A stretch of DNA of 11,125 nucleotides from an uncultured Mailhella sp. (GCF_905187505.1 NZ_CAJJIC010000077.1:1-11125); one strand, 5' to 3'; numbered from the stretch's first letter, positions 1 through 6,379 are shown. Program-made: numbers and translations. Notes: generated by a model from the sequence alone, not told the origin.

Positions 1-18
1 GCCCCGCAATGACATGAC

Positions 19-37
19 GGCCGGTGCGGAACCGGCC
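19..37. repeat. Small perfect hairpin beyond the terminator
   Basis: The arms 19-25 and 31-37 form a perfect 7-bp GC-rich stem around a 5-base loop. It lies just beyond the strong terminator of the minus-strand membrane protein gene. It could be a back-up stop or belong to a gene left of the window. No U-tract is visible next to it, so its role is open. Confidence 0.4.
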
Positions 38-41
38 GGGG

Positions 42-78
42 AAAAGAGCAGGAAGGCCGCGACTTGTCGCGGCCTTCC
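42..78 (-). terminator. Rho-independent terminator of the Bax inhibitor-1 family gene
   Basis: A perfect 13-bp GC-rich inverted repeat (51-63 pairing with 66-78) closes on a two-base loop and starts only 7 bases after the stop codon of the minus-strand membrane protein gene. Reading the minus strand, the stem is followed by a short pyrimidine tract containing TTTT at 45-42. The position and stem strength fit an intrinsic terminator, although the U-tract is short. Confidence 0.75.
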
Positions 79-84
79 GATCTT

Positions 85-792
85 TTAGTTGTTGCGGTTG
101 CCGAGAAGCCGCAGCAGCATGAGGAACATGTTGATGAAGTCGAGGTACAGCGTGAGCGCGCCGAGCAGCGCGCCGCGACGCATGGCAAGACTGTCGTCCA
201 CGGGAGCGCCTTCGCCCATCATGCGGAGCTTCTGGGTATCGTAGGCGGTGAGGCCGGTGAAGATGATGACGCCGAGCACGCTGATGGTGAGGTCGACGGC
301 GGTGTTGCCGATGAAGGCGTTGACGAGGCTGGCGAGCAGGATGCCCCACAGACCCATGATCATGAAGCTGCCCATGCCGGAAAGGTCACGCTTGGTGACC
401 ATGCCGAACACGCTCATGCCGCCGAACATGCCTGCGGTGACGATGAACGCCTGGGCCACGGAAGCTCCGGTGTACACAAGAAGCACCGGTCCGAGGAATA
501 CGCCCATGAGCGCGGAGTACAGCAGGAACAGCCCCGTGGCCGTTCCAGACGAAAGCACGTGCATTCTGGCGGTGATGAACATGGAAAGACCGATGACGGC
601 CACCATGAGCAGAACCATCATGATGGTGTTGGTGAAAAGAAACTGCATGATGGCCATGTTGGACGCCGTGAACACGGCGGCGAGGGCGGTCACGCCGAGG
701 GCGGCCGTCATCCAGAGATAGACCTGCTGCATGTAGACGGCAACGCTGGAGCGTCCGTAGCTCTGCACCTGGTCACGAGAAGCGTTATTCAT
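85..792 (-). CDS. Bax inhibitor-1/YccA family inner-membrane protein
   Basis: This 235-aa protein is almost entirely hydrophobic, with about seven predicted membrane segments from residue 25 to the C-terminus, the usual size and layout of the bacterial BI-1 (YbhL/YccA/YetJ) family. The late segment carries the family signature GLTAYDTQKLR (residues 180-190). Asp185 and Asp218 (in LYLDF) match the conserved Asp pair that acts as the pH-sensing latch of the calcium-leak channel YetJ; by homology this is a calcium/proton-linked membrane protein, but its role here is unknown. The reading frame is open further upstream to 885, but I chose ATG at 792: it is preceded by GGGAGG with 8-base spacing, and the extra 31 residues are polar, Cys-rich and unlike the family. 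It is monocistronic in view, ends in a strong terminator, and shows no clear promoter. Confidence 0.9.
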   Translation of the reverse strand: MNNASRDQVQSYGRSSVAVYMQQVYLWMTAALGVTALAAVFTASNMAIMQFLFTNTIMMVLLMVAVIGLSMFITARMHVLSSGTATGLFLLYSALMGVFLGPVLLVYTGASVAQAFIVTAGMFGGMSVFGMVTKRDLSGMGSFMIMGLWGILLASLVNAFIGNTAVDLTISVLGVIIFTGLTAYDTQKLRMMGEGAPVDDSLAMRRGALLGALTLYLDFINMFLMLLRLLGNRNN

Positions 793-853
793 GAAGGTTT
801 CCTCCCGAAGGGGTAAATGGCAAGGTTTGCCGCAACAATTCTGCGGATTCATA

Positions 854-881
854 ATGACGATAAGGCTTCTTTCGGTATAAT
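854..881 (+). promoter_or_regulatory. Upstream sigma-70-like promoter candidate for the tRNA-Sec gene
   Basis: A perfect TATAAT (876-881) is preceded at 16 bases by ATGACG (854-859, four of six matches to TTGACA). Transcription from here would start near 888 and give a leader of about 60 bases before the selenocysteine tRNA. It overlaps the 5' leader of the divergent membrane protein gene. The -10 match is strong and the -35 is mediocre. Confidence 0.45.
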
Positions 882-914
882 GCAAGGAGGCCGGGCGGAA
901 GAAAATGGCAAAGC

Positions 915-943
915 TTGACGGCGGAGCCGCTTTTTTCTATTTT
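915..943 (+). promoter_or_regulatory. Proximal promoter candidate placing +1 at the tRNA-Sec 5' end
   Basis: TTGACG (915-920, five of six to the -35 consensus) is separated by exactly 17 bases from TATTTT (938-943, four of six to the -10 consensus). The predicted start falls 7-8 bases later, at 950-951, which is the first base of the mature tRNA. A T-run lies in the spacer. It competes with the upstream TATAAT candidate; both may be used. Confidence 0.45.
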
Positions 944-950
944 CGCGGGC

Positions 951-1044
951 GGAGGCGTCTCGTAACCGGTGTTGCGCCTGGTCTTCAAAACCAGTGTCAG
1001 GCTGAGAGGTCTGAGGTAGGTTCGACTCCTATACGCTTCCGCCA
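951..1044 (+). tRNA. selC: tRNA-Sec (anticodon TCA)
   Basis: The selenocysteine tRNA reads UGA and is the substrate for SerRS, SelA and SelB. The fold is fully readable. An 8-bp acceptor stem (951-958 with 1033-1040) and a 5-bp T stem (1016-1020 with 1028-1032) make the bacterial 13-bp acceptor/T stack. The D stem is 6 bp with only a four-base loop (961-966/971-976). The anticodon stem (978-982/990-994) holds the loop CTTCAAA with TCA at 985-987. The long variable arm has a 6-bp stem (about 997-1002 and 1009-1014). The T loop is TTCGACT, the discriminator is G1041, and CCA (1042-1044) is encoded. The extended D stem, long variable arm and TCA together exclude an ordinary tRNA-Ser. Its presence implies selenoproteins elsewhere in the genome; none is seen in this window. 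Confidence 0.97.
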
Positions 1045-1057
1045 GCAATACTGCCAT

Positions 1058-1100
1058 AAAGCCCCATAAGGCCGTTAAGGCCTTGTGGGGCTTTCTTTTA
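1058..1100 (+). terminator. Intrinsic terminator of tRNA-Sec
   Basis: A 16-bp inverted repeat (1058-1073 with 1079-1094, one G-U pair) with a 5-base loop lies 13 bases after the CCA end of the tRNA and is followed by a T-rich tract (1092-1100). The A-run before the stem also gives a partial U-tract on the other strand. Confidence 0.88.
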
Positions 1101-1132
1101 TCTTCCTTTTATTTTCATAACCTTCCATGATG

Positions 1133-1213
1133 TCGCTATGCATGGCACTAAAAAGTGTCATTTTTAGTGCCATATTCCTATTTTTTAGTGTCGATAGCGA
1201 AAAAATGGCACTA
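1133..1213. repeat. Nested inverted-repeat cluster of a TGRCACT motif
   Basis: The core is a perfect 13-bp inverted repeat, ATGGCACTAAAAA (1142-1154) and its complement (1161-1173), around six bases. A 7-bp outer repeat, TCGCTAT (1133-1139) and ATAGCGA (1194-1200), encloses it. The seven-base core TGGCACT or TGACACT occurs on alternating strands at about 1143, 1154-1160, 1166-1172 and 1206, with a degenerate TAGTGTC copy at 1186-1192. This could be a cruciform-prone protein-binding cluster, a weak terminator, or a relic of an element beside the tRNA gene. The sequence does not decide between these. Confidence 0.55.
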
Positions 1214-1276
1214 CGGGGGAAGCCCTGGCTCTGACTGATACGGCATTGAGGGAACCGGCTCTTCGGCCGGATCAGG

Positions 1277-1317
1277 AAAACTTCGCCGGATTCTTCAGAG
1301 AGCGGGCGAAGTTTTTT
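1277..1317. terminator. Possible bidirectional terminator hairpin
   Basis: The arms 1277-1287 and 1305-1315 form an 11-bp stem with a large 17-base loop. Plus-strand reading gives a run of six T (1312-1317); the complementary strand gives TTTT after the stem. It lies about 105 bases past the stop of the minus-strand activator gene and could end that transcript or stop read-through from the tRNA side. The large loop lowers confidence. Confidence 0.4.
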
Positions 1318-1375
1318 GACGGACCTTCACGGATGTGCGTTTTTCCCGTTCGTTTCGTCCATCGTGACGAGGTGC

Positions 1376-1395
1376 GGAAAAAAAGGGCGTCCCTT
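1376..1395 (-). terminator. Weak intrinsic terminator for the sigma-54 activator gene
   Basis: On the minus strand, about 27 bases after the activator stop codon, AAGGG and CCCTT (1391-1395 and 1383-1387) pair around a three-base loop and run into a stretch of consecutive T residues (complement of 1378-1384). The stem is only 5 bp, but the U-tract is the best in the area. The hairpin at 1277-1317 would be a second stop. Confidence 0.4.
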
Positions 1396-1421
1396 GAAGC
1401 ATGATCTTCGTGTTCTGAGCC

Positions 1422-3398
1422 TCATGCCTGCTTTTCTTTACGGCGTGCTGTTCGCCGCACTTCGGCCAGGTCTATGCCGAGGCTTTTCATCTTGCTGTAT
1501 ACGTAGGGACGCGACAGACCCAGTGCTTCCGCCGTTTTCCGTACGTTTCCGCCGTTTTCAAGAAGCAGCTTCCGCACATGCCGGGCTTCCGTCGAATGAC
1601 GATGCCCTTCGAGTGTGACATCGTCGTCGATATGCATGAGCGTGCCGCCTCCCGAGACAAGGACTTCGGGCATGTCCGCCATGCCGATGAGTTGTCCTTT
1701 GGCAAGATGCACCATTCTTTCCATGACGTTTTCCATCTCGCGAACGTTGCCGGGCCAGCGGTAGCGTTCCATGGCGGAAAGGACTCTCTTGTCGAGGGCT
1801 GCGACGTCCTTGTTCAGCTTTCTGTCGAGCGTCTTCAGAAAGTGTTCCGCAAGAAGTGGAATGTCTCCCTCCCGTTCGCGCAGGGGAGGAATCATGATGG
1901 GGTAGACGTTGAGACGGTAGAAAAGATCCTCTCTGAACGTTCCCTCCTTCATCATCTGTTCCAGATTTCTGTTGGTCGCAGCAATGACGCGCACGTCGAC
2001 CTTGCGGCTTACGGAGCCTCCTACGCGTGTGACTTCTCCGTTCTGAAGCAGTCGCAGCAGCGCTACCTGAGCATCCAGCGGCATTTCTCCGATTTCGTCG
2101 AGAAAAATGGTTCCGCCTGAAGCGAGTTCGAATTTGCCGGGCTTGCCGCTTTTGCTCGCACCGGTAAAGGCTCCGTATTCATAGCCGAACAGTTCGCTTT
2201 CCAGAAGATCCCGCGGAATGGCACCGCAGTTGACGGTGATGAACGGGCCGGAGGAGTGTTCTCCGGCGTTGTGTATGGACTGGGCGAAGAGCTCCTTGCC
2301 CGTGCCGGATTCGCCGAGAAGGAGCACCGTGGATGAACGCGGCGCCACGGCCTGAGCTTCGGCGATGGCTTTCCGCAGCTTCAGGGAGCGGCCGATGATG
2401 TCGCCGAAGGTGTATGTCGCCCGGTTGCCCGTCATGCGGACGGCCAGTTTGCGGACTTTCTGGGCTTCCTTGAAGACGAAGATCATGTCGTCGGTGTCGG
2501 CGACGGGAAGAACGGAATAGAGACAGGCTCCGCCGTGCGTCCGAAATTCGAAGCGGCCCTCCCTGTCCCGTATGGGCACGACGGTCTCAAGAAGTTCCCG
2601 GAACAGGGAAAGAGAGCTTTCTCCAATCAGATCTTTGATGTTCGTGCCGGTCTCCGGGGCCTGGAGTCCCATGATGTGGGAGGCGATACGGTTCATCATG
2701 CGGATGATGCCGTTTCTGGCAAGGACCAGGATGCCTTCGTCGAGAAGTTCTATGATGCTTTCCTGTCTGCTCAGAAGAGAACGAAGACGCATCTGCTCCG
2801 AGATGGCATAGGCCGCAGCCTTGACCATGCCGAAGGTATGCGCGTGGTAGTGTTCTCTGTGCTGACCGACGTTGAGCACCGCGATGATGTTCTGCTCTTC
2901 GTCGAAGATGGGGGCGGCGGAACAGCTCCAGTCTTCTCCGAGACGGCGGTAATGCTCCGCTCCTATGATCTCGACGGGACGTCTTTCCGCAAGACAGGTG
3001 CCTATGCCGTTCGTTCCTATGATGTTTTCACTGCTCAGCATGCCGGGAGCGATGTAGGGCATGAGAGCAATGTCTCCTTCCGGAATGAAGGCGGCGATGG
3101 TGATGCCCTCTGCATTGGCAAGCGCCATGTTCGAGGCAAAGGGCCGTATGCCAGAGAACATGTGGTTCAGCACTTCCGTGGCGCACTGAATGAGCGGCTG
3201 ATTGTGCTCCTGAATATGCCGGAGAAGTCCCGGGTCAAGAGTGAGGGACTCGGTGTTTTCCATAGAGATGCCGTAGGCTGCGGATCGTTCCCACGAGCGG
3301 AGAATGAAGTCTCTCACGATGCCGGGATCGGGCCGTTCCCCCCTGATCAGGCGTTTCTTCTGCTCGAGCAGCTTTTGATGAAGCTCACTTTTCTTCAT
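1422..3398 (-). CDS. AcoR-like sigma-54-dependent transcriptional activator (GAF-PAS-AAA+-HTH)
   Basis: This 658-aa protein is a complete bacterial enhancer-binding protein. Residues about 60-205 form a GAF-like sensor with the AcoR/DhaR-style stretch IGTNGIGTCLAERRP (127-141). Residues about 210-310 resemble a PAS domain, a second possible sensor. The AAA+ module (about 332-570) has Walker A GESGTGKE (362-369), the sigma-54 contact loop GAFTGA (409-414), Walker B GGTIFLDE (428-435) and the RWPGNVRE motif (547-554). A Fis-type helix-turn-helix lies at about 605-642 (GNVRKTAEALGLSRPYVYSK). There is no response-regulator receiver domain, so it probably senses a small molecule directly. The ATG at 3398 has AGGA 8 bases upstream. 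The gene is divergent from the operon starting at 3587, whose promoter is sigma-54 type, so that operon is its likely target. The inducer is unknown. Confidence 0.95.
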   Translation of the reverse strand: MKKSELHQKLLEQKKRLIRGERPDPGIVRDFILRSWERSAAYGISMENTESLTLDPGLLRHIQEHNQPLIQCATEVLNHMFSGIRPFASNMALANAEGITIAAFIPEGDIALMPYIAPGMLSSENIIGTNGIGTCLAERRPVEIIGAEHYRRLGEDWSCSAAPIFDEEQNIIAVLNVGQHREHYHAHTFGMVKAAAYAISEQMRLRSLLSRQESIIELLDEGILVLARNGIIRMMNRIASHIMGLQAPETGTNIKDLIGESSLSLFRELLETVVPIRDREGRFEFRTHGGACLYSVLPVADTDDMIFVFKEAQKVRKLAVRMTGNRATYTFGDIIGRSLKLRKAIAEAQAVAPRSSTVLLLGESGTGKELFAQSIHNAGEHSSGPFITVNCGAIPRDLLESELFGYEYGAFTGASKSGKPGKFELASGGTIFLDEIGEMPLDAQVALLRLLQNGEVTRVGGSVSRKVDVRVIAATNRNLEQMMKEGTFREDLFYRLNVYPIMIPPLREREGDIPLLAEHFLKTLDRKLNKDVAALDKRVLSAMERYRWPGNVREMENVMERMVHLAKGQLIGMADMPEVLVSGGGTLMHIDDDVTLEGHRHSTEARHVRKLLLENGGNVRKTAEALGLSRPYVYSKMKSLGIDLAEVRRTARRKEKQA

Positions 3399-3409
3399 GC
3401 GGACATCCT

Positions 3410-3457
3410 GTAATTTTTATATGACATGTTATATATTACATGTCATATAAAAATTAC
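3410..3457. promoter_or_regulatory. Perfect 19-bp inverted repeat, likely activator-binding site (UAS)
   Basis: The arms 3410-3428 and 3439-3457 are exact reverse complements (GTAATTTTTATATGACATG) around a 10-base AT spacer. The centre lies about 88 bases upstream of the -24 GG of the sigma-54 promoter, a normal distance for an enhancer-binding protein. It sits directly upstream of the activator's own start codon, so it is a natural site for that regulator. Which protein binds is inference. Confidence 0.72.
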
Positions 3458-3471
3458 ACATACGCGGTCAA
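3444..3471 (-). promoter_or_regulatory. Candidate sigma-70 promoter of the activator gene
   Basis: On the minus strand TTGACC (3471-3466, five of six to consensus) is followed after 16 bases by TATATG (3449-3444). The -10 lies inside the right arm of the inverted repeat, so occupancy of that repeat should hinder transcription of the activator gene. The -10 match is only four of six and the region is AT-rich, so chance matches are possible. Confidence 0.45.
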
Positions 3472-3519
3472 TATTAAAAAATATCAAATAATATTAATAT
3501 ATTATATGTTATACTTCTT
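3472..3519. other. AT-rich spacer between activator site and sigma-54 promoter
   Basis: About 48 bases made almost only of A and T join the inverted repeat to the -24/-12 promoter. This is where a DNA-bending protein such as IHF often binds in sigma-54 systems. TATCAA at 3482-3487 followed by AT tracts resembles half of the IHF consensus, but the TTR part is out of register. The low GC content contrasts sharply with the neighbouring genes. Confidence 0.3.
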
Positions 3520-3536
3520 TGGCATGTCTTTTGCAT
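3520..3536 (+). promoter_or_regulatory. Sigma-54 (-24/-12) promoter of the catabolic operon
   Basis: TGGCATG, four bases, then TTGCAT matches the sigma-54 consensus (TGGCACG-N4-TTGCW) at nearly every position, with GG at 3521-3522 and GC at 3533-3534 separated by the obligatory ten bases. Transcription should start near 3546, giving a leader of about 40 bases before the first gene. The divergent activator gene contains the GAFTGA loop needed to use such a promoter. Confidence 0.92.
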
Positions 3537-3548
3537 AATAATTCACAG

Positions 3549-3570
3549 GTTACCTGTTACAGCCTGTTAC
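3549..3570 (+). repeat. Three GTTAC repeats in the operon leader
   Basis: GTTAC occurs at 3549-3553, 3556-3560 and 3566-3570; the last two belong to a CCTGTTAC direct repeat with 10-base period. They lie just after the predicted sigma-54 start site and before the Shine-Dalgarno (GAGGAG, 3573-3578). They could be a downstream operator or chance; no strong hairpin is formed. Confidence 0.4.
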
Positions 3571-3586
3571 CCGAGGAGATAACATC

Positions 3587-4432
3587 ATGATCATCGATTT
3601 CCGTACCCGTCCTCCCTACAAAAGCGAAATGAACACCGTCATTTTTCAGGATTCTCCTGCCTGTGCGCCGGAAGACATGTCCATTTTCGATATCGGCAAG
3701 GATCCCATTCCGTCCAAGCAGCAGAAATCCATGGATCTCTTCATGCAGGAACTCGATGAGACCGAAACGGAACAGGCCGTCATCATGGGACGCAAGGCCG
3801 ACGACAACGGCGAAGTCGACAACGACGAAACCTATGAGCTCATGCAGAAGTATCCCGGCCGATTCATCGGCTTTGCGGGCATCAATCCGCTTCACGCCGG
3901 TCAGGTGGAGGAAATCGAGCGCTGTGCTGCGCTGGGCTTCCGCGGCATCGGTCTCGACGTGGCATGGCTGCGCAAGCAGCTCATGATCGACGACAAGATC
4001 ATTGACCCCATATACGAAACCTGCCAGCGGCTCGGCATGATTGCATCCATCACCTGCAGCTTCATGCTCGGCGACGACTTCAGCTTCAGTCAGCCCGATC
4101 TCATCTGGCATGTGGCCGCCAAGTATCCCAAGCTCAAGATCGTCGTTCCTCATGCCTGCTGGCCGCATGTGAACTATGCGCTCGCCATGGCCATCCGCTG
4201 CCCCAACGTCTATCTCATGCCCGACTGCTATGTCTACATTCCCGGCTTCCCCATGAGTGAAGAGTACGTGAACGCGGCCAACGGCTATCTGAAATATCGC
4301 ATGCTCTATTGTTCCACGTATCCCGTCCGCAGTCTGAAGCAGGCCAAGGAAGGCTGGATGAGCCGCAACTTTACCAGCGATGCGCTGGAACACACCATGT
4401 ATCTGAACGCAAAGCGACTTCTTTCCCTGTAA
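3587..4432 (+). CDS. Amidohydrolase-fold (COG2159-like) protein 1, DFRxRPP type
   Basis: This 281-aa cytoplasmic protein has the size and pattern of a compact Amidohydro_2 (ACMSD/decarboxylase-like) TIM barrel: GRFIGFAGINP (91-101), GFRGIGLD (117-124), YPKLKIVVPHACWPH (180-194). Key metal residues are missing. The strand-1 IDxHxH motif reads IDFRTR, so both histidines are Arg (R6, R8); the strand-5 His region reads SITCS (154-158); the strand-8 GSDYP reads CSTYP (242-246). The strand-6 His189 remains, with Cys191, His194 and a PDCY motif (212-215). A paralogue with the same changes ends the operon. It is first after the sigma-54 promoter and its ATG has GAGGAG 8 bases upstream. It may be a decarboxylase, hydrolase or lyase with an altered site, or a non-catalytic binding protein; the reaction is unknown. 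Confidence 0.85.
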   Translation: MIIDFRTRPPYKSEMNTVIFQDSPACAPEDMSIFDIGKDPIPSKQQKSMDLFMQELDETETEQAVIMGRKADDNGEVDNDETYELMQKYPGRFIGFAGINPLHAGQVEEIERCAALGFRGIGLDVAWLRKQLMIDDKIIDPIYETCQRLGMIASITCSFMLGDDFSFSQPDLIWHVAAKYPKLKIVVPHACWPHVNYALAMAIRCPNVYLMPDCYVYIPGFPMSEEYVNAANGYLKYRMLYCSTYPVRSLKQAKEGWMSRNFTSDALEHTMYLNAKRLLSL

Positions 4433-4447
4433 ACGACGGAGCGTTTC

Positions 4448-6379
4448 ATGACTCCCTTCATCGAGCTGTTTACCCCTGTGAGCATTCGAGGAATGACCGT
4501 AAAAAACCGCGTGGTCATGCCTTCCATGCTTACGCACATGGCCTCCGTCAACGGAGAAGTCACCGACAGACTTGCGGCGTACTATGCGGAAAGAGCAAAG
4601 GGCGGCGCGGGACTGATCTTTCCTGAAGCGACCGCTGTGGACGATTCCGGTCTGTCCTATTTTCGTGGACTCAGCATTGCCCATGACCGGTATGTTCCGG
4701 GGCTTAAAAAGCTGGCAAGGGCCATTCACGAACACGGCAGTCGGGCAGGTATACAGCTCGGCCACGGCGGTCGATACGCTCAGCCGGAATTTTCGCGCTC
4801 CGCGCGGAGACTCGTGTCCTATCTTCCGGGGATATCCCCGGAAGAGGACGCCCGGGTCATGGACAAGGAAGAGATAGAACGTCTTGCCGGCTGTTTTGTT
4901 CAGGCGGCGGAGCGCGCGGCACAGGCCGGTTTCGACATGGTGGAAATTCATGGCGCTCACGGGTACCTCATAGGTTCCTTCCTTTCTCCCTTCACCAACA
5001 GGCGTACGGATGAATGGGGAGGAAGCTTTGAAAACCGCATGCGCTTTGCCGAAGTCGTCATCCGGGGCATACGCCGCAGGCTCGGGCCGGACTTCCCGCT
5101 GTCTTTCCGGCTGAGTTCCGACGAGTTTCTGCCCGGCGGCATCACCGTGGATCTGGCCGCAAAGATCGCCGCGTACGTCGTGCACTGCGGTGTCGATCTG
5201 GTGCACGTCAGTGCCGGCATGATAGACACCAACCGCTTTACGGGGCCGCCTCCCGTTCTGCCCATGGGCTGGAACGCCGACAATGCGGCCGTCATCAGAA
5301 AGGCGCTCGAGGGCACGAACGCGCTTGTCACCGTGGCGGGGCGCATACACGACGGCGACACGGCGGAGCGCATTTTGAGAGAAGGCAAGGCGGATCTTGT
5401 CTCCATAGGTCGGGCTCTGATTGCTGACCCGTGGCTGCCGCACAAGCTGGAAACCGGTCAGCTCAAGAAAATTACGCCATGTCTGAGCTGCAATGAGGGC
5501 TGCGTTGGCAGCATCGGCAAAAACAGACCGCTGAGCTGCGCCGTCAATCCCCGCGTGGGCTTTGAGCAGCGTCCTGCCAGACATGTGGAAAACGCAAGGA
5601 AGGTGGTCATCGTCGGAGCAGGAGTGGCAGGTATGGAAGCCGCCCTCACGGCCGCAAGACTTGGTCATGCCATCACCCTGCTTGAAAAGGACAGCAGGCT
5701 CGGAGGACTGGTCAACATTGCCGCGCTTCCTCCGCACAAGGATATTTTTCTTCGGCTCATCGATCATATGTCCCACGAGCTTGTGGAAAACGGTGTGAAG
5801 CTGGTGCTCGGGAACGCCGTTTCCGCCGCAGATCTGAAGGCCATGGCCCCTGATGTGATCATTGTGGCCACCGGAAGCCGTCCCGTGATTCCGGGATTCT
5901 TGAAGAACTCTTCCGCCATGACGGCCGCCGACGTTCTTTCGGGATGTCCGACCGGACAGAAGACGCTCGTTCTCGGAGGAGGGCTTGTCGGTGCGGAAAC
6001 GGCGGAATTTCTGGCCGCGCAGGGCAAGGAGGTCGCCGTTCTTGAAATGAGGGACGAGATCGCGCCGGACATGCAGGGGAGGGCCAGAGCGTTTCTCATG
6101 GAGGAGCTTTCCGCACGTCATGTGAAGCTCATGACGGGACTTGAAGTCAGAAGCGTCGACGGGAACGGCGTGGTCATCGTGAAGGACCGCTACGGCAACG
6201 AATACCCGCTTCCCCGTTACGATACGCTGGTTGCGGCCATGGGATATCGTTCGGAACAGTCCCTGTGCGCAGAACTCACCAGGGAAGGCATGCGGTTTGT
6301 CGCCATAGGAGACTGCGTGAAGGCGGACAAGATCATGGCCGCCGTACATCAGGGATATCATGCCGCAAAGGCCATTTAA
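4448..6379 (+). CDS. NADH:flavin oxidoreductase / 2,4-dienoyl-CoA reductase-like ene-reductase
   Basis: This 643-aa protein has the full architecture of FadH/2-enoate reductase-type enzymes: an FMN-binding OYE TIM barrel (about 1-340), a 4Fe-4S cluster motif, and an FAD/NAD(P)H domain (about 383-643). Visible features are QLGHGGR (103-109), the active-site stretch EIHGAHGYL with Tyr173, His253 in VHVSAG, and the flavin-phosphate loop IGRALIADP. The cluster cysteines C345, C348, C352 and C364 have CX2CX3CX11C spacing. GAGVAGMEAA (390-399) and GGGLVGAETA (510-519) are the dinucleotide-binding motifs. Tyr173 and His253 match the proton donor pair of E. coli FadH. It should reduce an activated C=C bond, or a related substrate, with electrons passed from NAD(P)H through FAD and FeS to FMN. 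It starts 15 bases after the first gene, with GGAG before ATG. Substrate unknown; the transporter next to it suggests a carboxylate. Confidence 0.93.
   Translation: MTPFIELFTPVSIRGMTVKNRVVMPSMLTHMASVNGEVTDRLAAYYAERAKGGAGLIFPEATAVDDSGLSYFRGLSIAHDRYVPGLKKLARAIHEHGSRAGIQLGHGGRYAQPEFSRSARRLVSYLPGISPEEDARVMDKEEIERLAGCFVQAAERAAQAGFDMVEIHGAHGYLIGSFLSPFTNRRTDEWGGSFENRMRFAEVVIRGIRRRLGPDFPLSFRLSSDEFLPGGITVDLAAKIAAYVVHCGVDLVHVSAGMIDTNRFTGPPPVLPMGWNADNAAVIRKALEGTNALVTVAGRIHDGDTAERILREGKADLVSIGRALIADPWLPHKLETGQLKKITPCLSCNEGCVGSIGKNRPLSCAVNPRVGFEQRPARHVENARKVVIVGAGVAGMEAALTAARLGHAITLLEKDSRLGGLVNIAALPPHKDIFLRLIDHMSHELVENGVKLVLGNAVSAADLKAMAPDVIIVATGSRPVIPGFLKNSSAMTAADVLSGCPTGQKTLVLGGGLVGAETAEFLAAQGKEVAVLEMRDEIAPDMQGRARAFLMEELSARHVKLMTGLEVRSVDGNGVVIVKDRYGNEYPLPRYDTLVAAMGYRSEQSLCAELTREGMRFVAIGDCVKADKIMAAVHQGYHAAKAI

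Larger units (their letters stand above)
1045..1421. other. Non-coding gap between tRNA-Sec and the sigma-54 activator gene
   Basis: I see no supportable gene here. From left to right it holds the tRNA terminator, an AT-rich nested inverted-repeat block (1133-1213), a hairpin with T-runs on both sides (1277-1317), and a small hairpin followed by a T-run on the minus strand close to the activator stop codon. The plus-strand open frame from 1316 to 1618 reads antisense into the activator gene and looks like a shadow. Confidence 0.7.

Noticed and set aside
793..885. Upstream extension of the Bax inhibitor-1 gene start to 885
   Set aside because: The added residues are polar and Cys-rich, unlike the family, whereas ATG 792 has a good GGGAGG ribosome site.
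951..1044. Ordinary tRNA-Ser with a long variable arm
   Set aside because: The 8-bp acceptor stem, 6-bp D stem with four-base loop, and TCA anticodon together fit tRNA-Sec rather than tRNA-Ser.
2535..3413. A 292-codon plus-strand open frame opposite the activator gene
   Set aside because: It is antisense to the GAF/PAS part of a clear enhancer-binding protein; no domain or ribosome site supports it.
3482..3496. IHF site between the palindrome and the sigma-54 promoter
   Set aside because: TATCAA fits the first half of the consensus, but the TTR half is two bases out of register; in such AT-rich DNA this is not convincing.
3399..3586. CRISPR-like or mobile-element origin of the AT-rich repeats
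   Set aside because: There is only one palindrome pair, no repeat-spacer periodicity and no transposase or integrase gene in the window.
3557..6361. A 934-codon open frame on the minus strand covering the first barrel gene and most of the reductase gene
   Set aside because: It is antisense to two well-supported genes. Its translation is rich in His, Arg and Gly with no recognisable domain, as expected for a GC-rich codon-bias shadow.
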